64,000 nt of DNA. Source: Dehalococcoidia bacterium (GTDB lineage Bacteria > Chloroflexota > Dehalococcoidia > DSTF01 > JACRBR01). Of this stretch, positions 34,600-47,748 are shown piece by piece. The stretch covers positions 168,042 to 232,041 of the forward strand of contig JAJTXQ010000014.1 in assembly GCA_021462855.1 (NCBI GenBank), written 5' to 3'. A program made the translations under genes and the position numbers. The notes beneath the pieces are model-generated. The model saw only the letters and a program-made list of their open reading frames with translations, was not told where the DNA came from and did not search any database. How positions within the stretch are numbered: the first letter of the stretch is position 1; each line of letters starts with the position of its first letter.

Positions 34600-35220
34600 C
34601 TACAGCCCATCCGGCTTGAACTTCTGGATGCAGTACTCGATGGAGTCCGGAATCGCGTCAGCCGCTGCCTCGATGCCCATCTGCGAAATCTCGGCCAGCG
34701 AGAACGTAGCCAGCATTTCGTCCGCGATGCAGTGCGCTTCACCCGCGCCGCCAAAGTAGGCGACGATGTCATCGCGAGTGATGGTCGGTGCGGGCGGCGG
34801 CGGCACCGTTGGCGGTGGCGGCGGTGGGCTCGTCGGCGCTGCCACTGGTGGTGCCGGTGGTTGGGCAACTGTTGGTGCCGCTGGCGGCGGTGGGGGCGGA
34901 GCAGCCGGTGCCGGTGGTGGCGCGGCAGGCGCGACCGGGGCCGACTGCTGCGGGGCACCGGCCTGCGCGGGCGGTGCTGGCGGTGGTGGCGCGGCGTTCG
35001 CAGCCTCGGCCTCCTGCGTGGCGACGGCGGCTATGTACGCAGCAGCCTGCTGCATCGCGACGGCTTGAACGTAGGCTTGTTCTTCGGGCGTCAGCGGCTT
35101 ATCGCCGCGAGCGTTCGCCCATCGCACGGCGAACACAGCGACGCCGATGACGACTGCTCCGGCTACCAGCCACATGCCGATTTCAACGATGCCTTGTCCG
35201 CGTTCGCTCGTTCGTCTCAT
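34600..35220 (-). CDS. Pilin-like membrane protein with proline-rich stalk
   Basis: 206 residues. The N-terminus (RGQGIVEIGMW followed by LVAGAVVIGVAVFAVRW) has the Gly-Gln-Gly-x-Val-Glu plus hydrophobic helix of TadE/Flp-type pseudopilins. Residues about 65-140 are a Pro/Ala stalk (APPPPPPAAP type), followed by a globular 60-residue C-terminus with two Cys (EAHCIADE, EYCIQKF). ATG 35220 follows the lipoprotein stop by two bases, so the two are coupled. A surface role in the element, such as adhesion or an entry barrier, is possible but unproven. Confidence 0.65.
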   Translation of the reverse strand: MRRTSERGQGIVEIGMWLVAGAVVIGVAVFAVRWANARGDKPLTPEEQAYVQAVAMQQAAAYIAAVATQEAEAANAAPPPPAPPAQAGAPQQSAPVAPAAPPPAPAAPPPPPPAAPTVAQPPAPPVAAPTSPPPPPPTVPPPPAPTITRDDIVAYFGGAGEAHCIADEMLATFSLAEISQMGIEAAADAIPDSIEYCIQKFKPDGL

Positions 35221-35222
35221 GG

Positions 35223-35798
35223 TCAACATGCTCCCGCAATGAAAGCGTTCAACTCCGCGAGTAACGCCCGGGCTGAAGGGATGTCGGTTCCTGACGCAGC
35301 GGCAGCGTTGAGACCCATGTAATTCATGCTCGCTATTTCGCGCACCGTCGAGCAGGAAGCTGATGCCCCGGGTTCGGCAGCGGCGACACCTCCAACGCCA
35401 GCGCAGCCGCTCAACTCGCCGTACCTCGCTTGAAGCTCGCTGCGGATGTACGGGTCGTTGATGCCTGCAACCGCCTGCGCTGCGAGCGTCACTTCGAGTT
35501 TCGCCGCGTTGTCCCAACCTTTGATGCAGGCGGCGAACACTTCCATCATCGACGTGCCGGTATCGACAGGCTGCGAGACTGGCTCCGCTGCGGCTGCTGG
35601 CGGGGGAGCAGCAGGGACGGGCGTAGCGGGCACGGGCGTCGCGGTAGGCGGCACCGCCGTTGCGGTGGGCAGTATCGGTGTAGCGGTCGCCGGTATCGGC
35701 GTCGCGACGACGACGACCTCGCGGATGACTTCCTTGCCGCACCCGACGAGCAACATCGCGACTAACGCAACAACAGCGATGGACGTGCGAAGCCTCAT
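35223..35798 (-). CDS. Lipoprotein with Thr/Pro-rich linker
   Basis: 191 residues: signal peptide with lipobox LLVGC at about residue 20, a linker of ATATP/TPVPATP repeats to about residue 70, then a helical domain with four Cys (FAACIKGW, LSGCAGV, SASCSTV, IAGAC) likely joined in disulfides. The linker style matches chromosomal surface proteins in this window, so the element's donor was probably a relative. Coupled to the pilin-like gene. No enzymatic motif is visible. Confidence 0.7.
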   Translation of the reverse strand: MRLRTSIAVVALVAMLLVGCGKEVIREVVVVATPIPATATPILPTATAVPPTATPVPATPVPAAPPPAAAAEPVSQPVDTGTSMMEVFAACIKGWDNAAKLEVTLAAQAVAGINDPYIRSELQARYGELSGCAGVGGVAAAEPGASASCSTVREIASMNYMGLNAAAASGTDIPSARALLAELNAFIAGAC

Positions 35799-35838
35799 AG
35801 GTGATGTTCGACGCCTCCTTACGGGAATCTGTTAGGTG

Positions 35839-35868
35839 TTGACACCCAGACGGCAACGAACCGATAAA
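35839..35868 (+). promoter_or_regulatory. Putative promoter of the restriction operon
   Basis: TTGACA (35839-35844), an 18-base spacer, then GATAAA (35863-35868). The -35 box lies inside the short dyad GGTGT-TG-ACACC (35835-35846), which could be an operator controlling expression of the methylase-led operon. Confidence 0.5.
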
Positions 35869-35904
35869 CTCCGGGCACACGACACTTCCTGGTAGGAGGG
35901 CTCG

Positions 35905-37485
35905 ATGGCGAAGGGGGAGGGCGTCCGCGCCACGCGGGCGTCGAAGCGTAACGGCACCAACGGCAAGAACGGCGGCGACCTCGGCTTCGAGGCGACGTTG
36001 TGGCAAGCCGCCGACAAGCTGCGCGGCAACCTCGACAGCGCCGAGTACAAGCATGTCGTCCTCGGGCTCATCTTCCTGAAGTACATCTCGGACGCCTTCG
36101 AGGAGCGCCGCCTCGCGCTCGCCGACGAACCCGGTGCTGACCCCGAAGACCGCGACGAGTACATCGCCGTCAATGTGTTCTGGGTGCCGCCCGAGGCGCG
36201 ATGGGAGACGTTGCAGGCCGAGGCGAAGCAGCCGACCATCGGCAAGGCGCTCGACGACGCGATGACGGCCATCGAGCGCGACAATCCGCGCCTGCGCGGC
36301 GTGCTGCCGAAGAACTACGGGCGCGAGGCGCTCGACAAGCGCCGCCTCGGCGAACTCATCGACCTCATCGGCACCATCGGTCTCGGCGACAAGGACAACC
36401 GCTCGAAGGACATCCTCGGTCGCGTGTACGAGTACTTCCTCTCGCAGTTCGCGTCAGCGGAGGGCAAGAAGGGCGGCGAGTTCTTCACGCCGCGCCACGT
36501 CGTCCGCCTGCTCGTCTCGATGCTCGCGCCGCACGAGGACTCCCGAATCTTCGACCCGTGCTGCGGCAGCGGCGGCATGTTTATACAGTCGGAGTGGTTC
36601 ATCGACACGCACGGCGGCAGGCGCGGCCACGTCGCCATCTACGGCGAGGAGTTGAACGACAACACGCGCAAGATGTGCATGATGAACCTCGCCATCCGGG
36701 GCATCGAGGGACACATCGAGCAGGGCGACTCGTTCCACGCTGACAAGTTCAAGGACTTGAAGGCCGACTACGTCCTCGCCAATCCGCCGTTCAACTCGTC
36801 CGATTGGGGCGGCGCGACGCTGCGCGAGGATGTGCGCTGGAAGTTCGGCGTCCCACCCGTGGGCAACGCGAACTTCGGTTGGATTCAGCACTTCGTCCAC
36901 CACCTCGCGCCGACCGGCACGGCGGGCTTCGTGATGGCGAACGGCTCGATGTCCGCGAGCGGCAACGAGGGTGACATCCGTAGGCGCATCGTCGATGCCG
37001 ACCTCGTGGACTGCATCGTCGCGCTGCCCCCGCAGTTGTTCTACACGACGCAGATTCCCGTGTGCCTGTGGTTCCTCGCTCGCGACAAGCGGAACGGCTC
37101 GTTCCGCAATCGCCAGCGTGAGACGCTGTTCATCGACGCCCGCAAGCTCGGGTTCATGGCCGACCGGACGCACCGTGAACTATCCGACGACGACATCAGG
37201 CTGGTGTCCGACACGTACCACGCATGGCGCGGTGACCGACACGCCACTGACGAGTACGCCGACGTGCCGGGGTTCTGCAACGCGGCGACGACCGACGACA
37301 TCGGTTCGCACGGCTACGTGCTGACCCCCGGGCGCTACGTCGGCGCGGAAGATGCGGAGGACGATGACGAGCCCTTCGACGAAAAGATGCAACGGCTCGT
37401 TGCGCGGTTGGAGGAACAGTTCGTGGAAAATGATGCCTTGCAAGCCACCTTACGCGATGCGATGCGTGGACTCGGCGATGGGTGA
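35905..37485 (+). CDS. hsdM: Type I restriction-modification DNA methyltransferase subunit
   Basis: 526 residues. N-terminal HsdM domain ([19 protein letters not shown]) followed by the N6-adenine methylase: [19 protein letters not shown] motif [11 protein letters not shown], and catalytic motif IV NPPF in [15 protein letters not shown]. It methylates adenine in the site read by HsdS and is also part of the restriction complex. ATG 35905 has AGGAGGG 5 bases upstream. Full length for the family. First gene of a four-gene operon with coupled starts. Confidence 0.95.
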   Translation: MAKGEGVRATRASKRNGTNGKNGGDLGFEATLWQAADKLRGNLDSAEYKHVVLGLIFLKYISDAFEERRLALADEPGADPEDRDEYIAVNVFWVPPEARWETLQAEAKQPTIGKALDDAMTAIERDNPRLRGVLPKNYGREALDKRRLGELIDLIGTIGLGDKDNRSKDILGRVYEYFLSQFASAEGKKGGEFFTPRHVVRLLVSMLAPHEDSRIFDPCCGSGGMFIQSEWFIDTHGGRRGHVAIYGEELNDNTRKMCMMNLAIRGIEGHIEQGDSFHADKFKDLKADYVLANPPFNSSDWGGATLREDVRWKFGVPPVGNANFGWIQHFVHHLAPTGTAGFVMANGSMSASGNEGDIRRRIVDADLVDCIVALPPQLFYTTQIPVCLWFLARDKRNGSFRNRQRETLFIDARKLGFMADRTHRELSDDDIRLVSDTYHAWRGDRHATDEYADVPGFCNAATTDDIGSHGYVLTPGRYVGAEDAEDDDEPFDEKMQRLVARLEEQFVENDALQATLRDAMRGLGDG

Positions 37486-38695
37486 GTGGCGTAATTGCAC
37501 GCTGGGTGATTTCGTGACCCTTCAGAGGGGTCATGACCTCCCGGAACACCAGCGGGTGGACGGGGACGTACCGGTTATCGGTTCGTTCGGTATCACCGGC
37601 AAGCACAGCACTGCTCGTACAAGGGGCCCGGGTGTAACGGTTGGACGCAGCGGCGCATCGTTCGGCGTCGTCACATACTCACCTGTGGACTTCTGGCCCC
37701 TGAACACCGCACTCTACGTCATCAACTTCCACGGCAACGACGAGCGGTTCGCGTACTACCTGTTGAAGAATCTCGACTTCTCGCGCTTCAACTCTGGAAG
37801 CGCACAGCCGTCACTAAACCGAAACTTCATCCCCCCGATGCCGATTCATGTTCCGCCTATCGAAGAACAACGCGCCATCGCGTCCGTCCTCGGTGCGCTC
37901 GACGACAAGATTGACCTGAACCGGCGCATGAACGAGACGCTCGAAGCGATGGCGCGGTCGTTGTTCAAGTCGTGGTTCGTGGACTACGACCCGGCGCGGG
38001 CGAAGGCGGGCGGCGAGCAGCCGTGGGGCATGGACGCCGCCACCGCCGCGCTGTTCCCGGACGCCTTCGAGGACAGCGACCTCGGCGAGATTCCGCAGGG
38101 GTGGCGGGCAGGAAGTATCGCTGACATCGCGGCGAATCGGCGCGAAGGCGCGAACCCCGATGAACTCGACCGTGATACGCCCTACATCGGACTGGAACAC
38201 ATGCCGCGAGGCTCCATCGCCTTGCACGAGTGGGAGACAGTCGAGAAGGTTGGAAGCACGAAGCTCGTCTTCAGCGCAGGCGACATCCTGTTCGGCAAGC
38301 TGCGCCCGTACTTCAAGAAGGTTGGTGTCGCGGTGGTCGATGGCGTCTGTTCGTCGGACATCCTCGTGGTGCAGCCGAGGTTACCCGAGTGGTTCAGCCT
38401 GACCGTGATGCAGTTGTCGGCGCAGGAGTTCATCGACTACACGGACTCGATGTCGAGCGGGACGAAGATGCCGCGAGTGAACTGGCAAGACATCGCCCGC
38501 TATAAGTTGCCGCTTCCGGGTGAGGACATCGCCCTCGCGTTCGATGGCCTCGTGCGCCCGTCCATCGAGCGGATACGTGCGAACATCATGGAGTCACGAA
38601 CGCTCGTTGAACTGCGTGACACGTTGCTCCCGAAGCTCTTGTCGGGCGAGGTGCGTGTCGGCACTGCGGAGAAGATGGTGGAGGCTGCGACTTGA
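37478..38695 (+). CDS. hsdS: Type I restriction specificity subunit
   Basis: 405 residues with two target-recognition domains. The first (about 1-130) is followed by the conserved helix [48 protein letters not shown]. The second begins at [17 protein letters not shown] and ends with LPLPGEDIA and [22 protein letters not shown]. The two TRDs give a bipartite DNA target that cannot be predicted here. ATG 37478 overlaps the hsdM stop by 8 bases. No truncation or inverted repeat suggesting phase variation is seen. Confidence 0.93.
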   Translation: MGEWRNCTLGDFVTLQRGHDLPEHQRVDGDVPVIGSFGITGKHSTARTRGPGVTVGRSGASFGVVTYSPVDFWPLNTALYVINFHGNDERFAYYLLKNLDFSRFNSGSAQPSLNRNFIPPMPIHVPPIEEQRAIASVLGALDDKIDLNRRMNETLEAMARSLFKSWFVDYDPARAKAGGEQPWGMDAATAALFPDAFEDSDLGEIPQGWRAGSIADIAANRREGANPDELDRDTPYIGLEHMPRGSIALHEWETVEKVGSTKLVFSAGDILFGKLRPYFKKVGVAVVDGVCSSDILVVQPRLPEWFSLTVMQLSAQEFIDYTDSMSSGTKMPRVNWQDIARYKLPLPGEDIALAFDGLVRPSIERIRANIMESRTLVELRDTLLPKLLSGEVRVGTAEKMVEAAT

Positions 38696-40394
38696 AAGCT
38701 GACGATTACGACCTTCGCAAGCTGTTGCACGGCGGCGACCAGTTCGTCGTACCTGTGTTCCAACGGTACTACGTCTGGGAACGCGGCGACTGGCAAAGGC
38801 TATGGGACGACATTCTCAACCTGTTGGAACCTGACGCCCCGGATGAACACTTCATGGGGTCACTCGTCTGCGTTCAGGGGCAGCATCAGCCCGGGCGAGT
38901 CCCGCACTACATCGTCATCGACGGTCAGCAGCGGCTGACCACATTCGGGATTCTGCTCTCTGCGCTCCGTGACGAAGCGACTGACTCGGGGCTCGACGAC
39001 ATCGCTGGTGAAATCGCCGATGGCTACCTGACTCAACCTCGACGAAAGGGACTCGAACGCTACCGAGTGGTGCTGCGGACTCGCGACCGTCAAACGCTGT
39101 TCGACCTGTTGGATGGGGAGAAGAACCCGGACAAGCTCACGCGAATCGGCGAGGCGTACCACTTCTTCCGCCGCGAGGTAGCGAAGTACAAGTCGAGCGA
39201 TGGGGCCGACTTCACGCATCTGTATGCCACCGTAACGAGTCGGTTGCCGCTGGTGATGATAATCCTCACGAGTGAGAACCCGTTCAACATCTTCGAGACG
39301 CTCAACGGCACCGGGCAAGACTTGAAGGAGTCCGACCTCGTCCGCAACTTCGTGTTCATGAACATCCCCATCGAGGAACAAGACGAGTTCGACGCTACGC
39401 AGTGGGAACCGATGGAGCGGTCGCTCGATGCAGTCGATGGTCATGCTGCGCTGTCCTTGACGGACTTCTACCGCGATTACCTCATGCGGGAAGGACGATA
39501 CGTTCCGTTGAGTCAGGTTTACGTCGCGTTTCGGCGTGAGTATGGAGAGAAGAAGACTACGCCCTCCGACCTCTGCGTGAGCCTGTCACGTCACGCGCAG
39601 CACTACAAGAACATCTGGCGTTCCGTTGAGGTGAAGGAGCCTGAACTGCGGCGCGAACTGAGTTATCTGGCGAGACTCGGAGTTACGACTGCATACCCTC
39701 TCGTGTTGCATCTGTTGGAAGAACACCATCAACAGCGGTTGGATACGCACGAACTCGCTCGCTGCTTACGGGCGTTGCAGAGCTTCGCCATCAGGCGTTC
39801 GATTACAGGGGAGTCCACGCGACGATACGGACGCCTGTTTCCAGCGGCGATTCGCGAACTCTGGCCCGGTGAGATTCTGGCGACGTTGGTGAAGTACCTC
39901 GACGCGCAGGGTTGGCCCGCTGACGACCGATTCGTTCCTGACCTAGTCAGGTTTCGCCTTTACACACGCGAGGGGTTCATCACGCGCCTCATGCTACGTG
40001 CGCTCGAAGAAGACATCGGCCACAAGGAACAGGTCGATGTTGATGGTCTGTTGCAGCAGAACAAGTTGCAGATTGAGCATGTGATGCCACAGGGCATCGG
40101 CGAGGACGCAGACGGTGACGCATGGCGAGCCATGCTCGGTGCAGAGTGGGACACGGTACATCAAACGTACCTCCACACTCTCGGCAACCTGACGCTGACC
40201 GGCTACAACCCTGAACTGTCGAACCATGCTTACGAACGAAAGCGGGAGGAGTTCGCGCACAGCCATCTTGAACTTACGCGGCAGTTCGTGGAGTGGGAAG
40301 TCTGGGACGAGGCGGCGATTGTGAAGCGAGCAGACTCGCTGGCGAAGCGCGTGGTGGCCCTCTGGCCGACATCAAGCGGGTTCGAGGTCAACGC

Positions 40395-40398
<4 letters not shown>
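38692..40398 (+). CDS. GmrSD-type DUF262-DUF1524 fusion protein
   Basis: 568 residues. The N-terminal DUF262 domain has [17 protein letters not shown] and the ParB-like nucleotide-binding core [15 protein letters not shown]. The C-terminal DUF1524 domain has the His-Me nuclease pattern QIEHVMPQG followed by [19 protein letters not shown]. Fused GmrSD proteins are type IV restriction enzymes that use NTP hydrolysis to cut glucosylated or otherwise modified phage DNA. It starts at TTG 38692, overlapping the hsdS stop (TTGA), and ends coupled to hsdR, so it is built into the type I operon. It probably guards against phages whose modified DNA resists the type I enzyme. Confidence 0.9.
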
Positions 40399-43490
<3,092 letters not shown>

Positions 43491-43527
43491 TCCTCCGAGT
43501 GCCGCCGAGGTCAATCCCTGTCTGGTT

Positions 43528-43546
43528 GCTGACTGCGTTGCTGACT
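43528..43546 (+). repeat. Paired GCTGACT repeats, right end (candidate integrase arm sites)
   Basis: GCTGACT at 43528-43534 and 43540-43546, a 12-bp period. The first copy extends to TGCTGACTGCG, identical to the second copy of the left pair. It lies 58 bases inside the right att repeat. Confidence 0.55.
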
Positions 43547-43564
43547 AACGCCCGCAAGAAGCAC

Positions 43565-43590
43565 GAAACGGCCCGTCACAGGGCCGTTTC
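43565..43590. terminator. Hairpin terminator between hsdR and tRNA-Trp
   Basis: GAAACGGCCC (43565-43574) and GGGCCGTTTC (43581-43590) form a perfect 10-bp stem with a six-base loop. It can end both hsdR (plus) and tRNA-Trp (minus) transcripts. A half-copy of this sequence survives beside attL. Confidence 0.7.
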
Positions 43591-43604
43591 CAGATTCGTT
43601 TCGA

Positions 43605-43649
43605 TGGCACGGGTGGAGGGACTCGAACCCCCGACCGGCGGTTTTGGAG
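43605..43649 (-). repeat. attR: 45-bp direct repeat within tRNA-Trp
   Basis: Identical to 28518-28562. Because the 5' half of the tRNA continues intact to 43680, insertion kept a working tRNA at this end. Confidence 0.92.
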
Positions 43650-43680
43650 ACCGCTGCTCTCCCAGCTGAGCTACACCCGT
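43605..43680 (-). tRNA. tRNA-Trp (anticodon CCA)
   Basis: A full 76-base cloverleaf: acceptor ACGGGTG pairs with CACCCGT; D arm GCTC...GAGC; anticodon stem GCGGT/ACCGC with loop CTCCAAA, giving anticodon CCA; T loop TTCGAGT; discriminator G and an encoded CCA. The 3' 45 bases double as the right att repeat of the integrated element. Confidence 0.95.
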
Positions 43681-43784
43681 GCGCGCAGCCAGTATACGGG
43701 AGCGCCGGGGAACGCGGCGAATCCCGCGCAACGCGACGGCGGCGCTTCGTCCCCGTGCAGCGGGCCGCGACGGCGTGCCGCCCT

Positions 43785-44525
43785 CTAATGGCTGGCCGCG
43801 CGCTCGGCGACGACGCTCTTGACGATGTCCGGGAAGTTGCTGCAGATGCTGTCGACGCCGGCGTCGCACACCTTCCGGATGTCCGCCTCGTCGTCGACGG
43901 TCCATGTCAGGAACGTCAGACCGCGCAGTTGCCCGGCACGCACGCGCGCGGGCGTGGCCCAGGCGTAGTACACGCTGATGCCCTGCGCGTTGAGCGACAG
44001 CGCAAACCCGAAGAAATCCTGCCACTCGACGACGCGCCGCCCGTCGGTGAGCAGCGCAGCCGCCATGCGCGGCTCCACCTCGCGCATCCGCTGCACGATC
44101 TGCGGCCAGAACGAGTGCGTCTCGCAGTCGTTGATCGCGTCCGCCTCGCGCACGGCCCGCGCGACCTCTTCCTCGATGCCGGCCTGCTTGATCTCGATCT
44201 GCAGCAACGCCTTGCCCTTCGTGAGGTCGATGACCTCAGCGAGGGGGGGGATGCGCTGGCCCTGGAACTGCGGCACGAACTGCCGCGCACCAGCGTCCAG
44301 CGCGCGGACGTCATCGAACGACATCTCGTGCACAATGCCGGCGCCGTCGGTCGTGCGGTCGACGGTGTCATCGTGCAGCAGCACGGGCACGCGGTCGGCG
44401 GTGCAGTGCACGTCGATCTCGATCGCCTCCGCGCCGATGCGCAGCGCGGCTTCGATGCCGGCGAGGGTGTTTTCCGGCGCATGGCCCTTGCAGGCGGCGT
44501 GCGACGTGATGAGCGGCAGTCTCAT
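43785..44525 (-). CDS. Glycerophosphodiester phosphodiesterase
   Basis: 246-residue GDPD TIM barrel: ITSHAACKGHAPENTLAGI, AIEIDVHCTADRVPVLLHDDTVDRTTDG, the IPPLAEVIDL loop, LLQIEIKQ and FLTWTVDDEADIRKVCDAGVDSICSNFP. The usual HRG at the N-terminus is HAACKG, so the first catalytic His is kept with an altered loop. It hydrolyses glycerophosphodiesters to glycerol-3-phosphate and an alcohol. No signal peptide, so cytoplasmic. ATG 44525 overlaps the ceramidase-like stop (ATGA). An upstream extension to 45233 would lie inside that gene and is rejected. Confidence 0.9.
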   Translation of the reverse strand: MRLPLITSHAACKGHAPENTLAGIEAALRIGAEAIEIDVHCTADRVPVLLHDDTVDRTTDGAGIVHEMSFDDVRALDAGARQFVPQFQGQRIPPLAEVIDLTKGKALLQIEIKQAGIEEEVARAVREADAINDCETHSFWPQIVQRMREVEPRMAAALLTDGRRVVEWQDFFGFALSLNAQGISVYYAWATPARVRAGQLRGLTFLTWTVDDEADIRKVCDAGVDSICSNFPDIVKSVVAERAASH

Positions 44526-45871
44526 GGCCTTACTCCGTGGTGCGGGACCAGTTGCAGCAGGGCGTCGGCAAGCTCGGCGCCGGCGTGACGTCCCGGTGAC
44601 ACCGACTCCTCGTAGTTGTTGTTGCGCCCCGTCATCCACTCGTCCTCGGGGATGAAGTAGCCAAGCGTATCGTGCGCCAGCCCGAAGAACATGCGATGGC
44701 GCGAGCCCATCGATGCGCGGAGCGGAAGCGCGAGCCGCGTCAGCACCTCGCCCGGCGCGCACAGCGCCTCGAAGTCGTCGCCGAGCGCGATGACGCCAGC
44801 GTGTGCCGGCACGTACGTCCGCCCGTCGCGGTGCACGAGGCGCCGCTCGGACATCATCCGCAGCGCCGCGACGATCTGCGCGAGGTCGGGCCGCCCCGCC
44901 GCGTGGAGCGCCAGCGCCGCTGCCCCGAGCCCGCCCGACTTCGCGAGCGCCGACAGCGCGAATCCCGCACGGCCGATCGCCGCCTGCACGCCCTGGGACA
45001 GCCGCTCGAAGTTGAGCGTGACTTCGTGCGGGCGCACGTCGACGCGCAACCGCCCGCCGGCGCCGGTGGCCGAATCGAGCGACGCGAGCGCGGCCGCGGC
45101 GACGGCTTCGCCAAGCGCGCGCGCGTGCTCCATCGCACCGTCGCGCGCGGGGTTGACGTCGCCGATGGCGCCGTTCACGTACACGGCGACGCCGCCACCG
45201 GCGCGCTCGACCTCGTCGACGGCAACACCACACCAGTCGCGCGAGACCTCGACGTTCGCCGGGCCGCTGGCGGTCGGATGGCAGGCGTAGTTCACCAGCG
45301 TCGCGACCGGCTGGCCGCTGGCAGCGTCGAGCCGCATGGTGGTCAGCGTCTCATCGGTCTCGGGCCAGCCGCGGCGGTTGCGCACGACGCCGCCGAGCCA
45401 TGTAGTGGCGACGCGCGCGTTGGCGGGCGCCATGTTCTGCCATGCTTCCCAGATCGCGCTCGCGGCGCGGTGGGCGACGTGCTCCTCGTACGCGGCGGGC
45501 ACGCCGCCCCACAACCCCTGCGTATCGGGGCTTGCGTGGCTGTGCGTGCAGGCGACGACGATCGCCTCCGGCCTCACGCCCGTGAGGCGCGCCGCGTCTC
45601 GCCGGATGCGGTCGAGCAGCGGCCCGCCCGCGCCGACGAGGTCGACCGCAGCGACGATCAGCGTGCTCACGCCGTCGCCGAGCGCGATGACGCGGCATTG
45701 CGGTTCATCGTGCACGCCGGTCGCGCGGCGGGCGCGGTAGGCGCCAACCCCGCCGAGGTACACGCCCGCGCGGAGGTCGTCGCGCCGCGGGGCGATCGAT
45801 GCGCGCGCGGCGCCGGCGAGCAGCGCGCTCACTCCAGCGCCAGCGCGTGGTGCGACAACCGGCCCGCACAC
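44522..45871 (-). CDS. Neutral/alkaline ceramidase N-terminal-domain-like protein
   Basis: 449 residues resembling the neutral/alkaline ceramidase family (PF04734): VIALGDGVSTLIVAAVDLVG, VVACTHSHASPDTQGLW with metal-binding His residues, VNYACHPTASG, and VYVNGAIGDVNPARDG. Relatives without the C-terminal Ig-like domain are common and their substrates uncertain. A short hydrophobic stretch near the start (ALLAGAARAS) is not a clear signal peptide. The start may be GTG 45871 or GTG 45832. Coupled to a glycerophosphodiesterase, which suggests a lipid or lipid-like ester substrate. Confidence 0.75.
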   Translation of the reverse strand: MCGPVVAPRAGAGVSALLAGAARASIAPRRDDLRAGVYLGGVGAYRARRATGVHDEPQCRVIALGDGVSTLIVAAVDLVGAGGPLLDRIRRDAARLTGVRPEAIVVACTHSHASPDTQGLWGGVPAAYEEHVAHRAASAIWEAWQNMAPANARVATTWLGGVVRNRRGWPETDETLTTMRLDAASGQPVATLVNYACHPTASGPANVEVSRDWCGVAVDEVERAGGGVAVYVNGAIGDVNPARDGAMEHARALGEAVAAAALASLDSATGAGGRLRVDVRPHEVTLNFERLSQGVQAAIGRAGFALSALAKSGGLGAAALALHAAGRPDLAQIVAALRMMSERRLVHRDGRTYVPAHAGVIALGDDFEALCAPGEVLTRLALPLRASMGSRHRMFFGLAHDTLGYFIPEDEWMTGRNNNYEESVSPGRHAGAELADALLQLVPHHGVRP

Positions 45872-46005
45872 AACGGCACGATCGCCCCCGCCCGTAGGGC
45901 GGGGCCGCGCAGCATGCGCAAGAGCAGCACGGACGTCGCGCGCCAGGGAAGCGCAGCGATGTGACGGCCAGGATCGCGCTTCACACGGCGATTATAGGCG
46001 TGGCC

Positions 46006-46641
46006 TCAGGCGGCGGCCAACGAGCGCATCATCCGCAAGACACCGGCTTCGATGCGGGTGAACTCGCGCGTGCGCGCCGCGTCGCCCGGCGCATCGGTCA
46101 GCGCGGCGGCGTCGTCCCACGCACGGCCGGCGGCATCGCGCACGACGCGCGAGGGCGCCCCGGGCCATGCGACGCCCGCGAGCGCATCGCACGCGGCGCG
46201 GTTCACGGCGGCGGCGGCGCCGCAGCGGGCGATGACGAGCGGCAGGTCGAACGACAGGTGCGCCGCCAGCGATGCGGCGAGCGCGCGGTCCTCGCGGACG
46301 CCGGGGTGCCTCGCGAGCGCGAAGGCGGCGCGCCATGCCTCGGGAGTCGTCGACATGTCGCCGCGGTCCCATCCGGAGAGCGCGGCGAGGTACCGCCGCA
46401 CAAGCGCGACGGCGATGCGCTCCATCCACGCCGCGTTGGCGCCTGCATCGCCGAGCGCGCGGCGGACGAGCGGGATGTGCGCCGCATACGCGCGACAGAA
46501 CGCCGCACGGCGGTCGTGCGCACACTCGAGCACGCGCAGCCGCTCTCGGAGCGCCTCGCCGGCGGCGTCGAGCGTGTCCGGGCTGGAAAACCAGCGCGTC
46601 GGTTGGATCCGGAATGTGCGGGCGGGGGCGGTGGCAATCAT
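46006..46641 (-). CDS. Hypothetical protein, DUF5995-like
   Basis: 211 residues, mostly helical and rich in Ala and Arg. Blocks such as FCRAYAAHIPLVRRAL, TTPEAWRAAFALAR and LAASLAAHLSFDLPLVIA recall DUF5995 proteins of unknown function. There is no signal peptide or metal motif. ATG 46641 is the likely start. It stands alone on its strand between the ceramidase-like and RIO kinase genes. Assignment is by remembered pattern only. Confidence 0.55.
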   Translation of the reverse strand: MIATAPARTFRIQPTRWFSSPDTLDAAGEALRERLRVLECAHDRRAAFCRAYAAHIPLVRRALGDAGANAAWMERIAVALVRRYLAALSGWDRGDMSTTPEAWRAAFALARHPGVREDRALAASLAAHLSFDLPLVIARCGAAAAVNRAACDALAGVAWPGAPSRVVRDAAGRAWDDAAALTDAPGDAARTREFTRIEAGVLRMMRSLAAA

Positions 46642-46757
46642 CGGGGGCCTCTTGACATGCAGCTACAGATCGCCGGCGCGGAGCCGATGATCGGGGTAGC
46701 GGCGGATCGCTTTGCAGGGGCGGTCAACCGGCTACCTCCTTCCTCTGCCTGTGACGG

Positions 46758-46782
46758 GGCCTCGCCTTTGGGCGAGGCCTTT
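46758..46782. terminator. Hairpin terminator
   Basis: GGCCTCGCC (46758-46766), loop TTTG, GGCGAGGCC (46771-46779), then TTTGT. A perfect 9-bp stem that could terminate the RIO kinase transcript (minus strand). Confidence 0.65.
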
Positions 46783-46839
46783 GTCCGTCCAGATCCAAAC
46801 GCGCGCTGTGCCGTGCCTGTTGCACGCCCGGGCGCGCGG

Positions 46840-47574
46840 TCACAGCTCCGCGCGGATGTAGCGAGACCAGAGGTCGCGGGAGATGCGGGCGGCGTCCGCT
46901 TCGACGCCGTCGCGCGAGAAGTAGGCGCAGATGTTGCCCACGTCGCGTTCCAGCAGCGTGCGGGCGTTCGAGTTGAAGCGCGCGTCGACGGCCTGGGGGA
47001 AGTCGATGAGCCGCACGCGCCCGTCCCAGTAAAGCACGTTGAACGGCGAGAGGTCGCCGTGCACGCGGTCGCACGCCAGCGCCAGCTCGATGTTCCGCAG
47101 GATCGCGGAGAACGCATCGCGCGCCTCCGGCTCATCGAGCCGGAGCGCTCCGAGCGGCGGCGCCGGCTCGCCCTCATCACCGATGTACTCCATGACGATG
47201 ACGTTGTCCTGGAGCGCGACCGGCTCCGGCACGTCGGCGCCGGCGCGGTGCAGCACGCCGAGCGTCTCGTACTCGTCGTGCACCCAGGCGCCGAACGCGA
47301 ACTCGCGCCCTTTGCGCGTCTTCGTCTCGATGGCGCGGCTGAAGCGTGTCTTCCGGCGCAGGCGCCCCTCACGATACGAGGCGTCGTTCGCGAAGCGACG
47401 GACGTCGGCGCCGCGGTACACCTTCGCCGCCACGAGCGCGCCGGTCGCGCGCAGCGTGCAGCAGTAGACGGTCGCCTCCTTGCCGCTCTTGACCACGCCG
47501 AGGACGTCCTCGATCAGGCCCTGGCCGGCGAGTTGATCGAGCAGGTCGAGCTGCTCTTGTTGCTTGTTCTTGCC
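46840..47574 (-). CDS. RIO-family serine kinase
   Basis: 244 residues of a RIO1-type atypical kinase: VVKSGKEATVYCC as the P-loop, VAAKVYRG with the ATP-binding Lys, NVIVMEYIGDEG as hinge, catalytic HGDLSPFNVLYW, and the DFG-equivalent VRLIDFPQAVD. Bacterial RIO proteins are poorly understood. GTG 47574 (VGKNKQQEQ) has GAGGAG 6 bases upstream and is preferred. A GTG at 47652 is possible but lacks a ribosome-binding site. An 18-codon reading frame and two hairpins lie upstream. Confidence 0.85.
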   Translation of the reverse strand, partial: GKNKQQEQLDLLDQLAGQGLIEDVLGVVKSGKEATVYCCTLRATGALVAAKVYRGADVRRFANDASYREGRLRRKTRFSRAIETKTRKGREFAFGAWVHDEYETLGVLHRAGADVPEPVALQDNVIVMEYIGDEGEPAPPLGALRLDEPEARDAFSAILRNIELALACDRVHGDLSPFNVLYWDGRVRLIDFPQAVDARFNSNARTLLERDVGNICAYFSRDGVEADAARISRDLWSRYIRAEL

Positions 47575-47748
47575 CACGTCTTGCTCCTCGTGGCGTAGCG
47601 CTGCTGGCCGGTCGATGCATACGGGGACGTGTGCATACGGCACCTCCTTCACGCGGATGGCGCGTCGATATCGGGGTCAAGGATCCGTGCGAACTACGAA
47701 GGCCGCCCGGAGGGCGGCCGCTGCGTGGCGCCGGCTTGCTGGCGCCGG

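Noticed and set aside
28863-35798. Prophage
   Set aside because: No terminase, portal, capsid, tail or lysis genes are seen; only integrase, Xis-like and RepA-like genes, which fit an integrative element or satellite.
44526-45233. N-terminal extension of the glycerophosphodiesterase
   Set aside because: It overlaps the ceramidase-like gene out of frame and is low-complexity; ATG 44525 gives the usual GDPD N-terminus.
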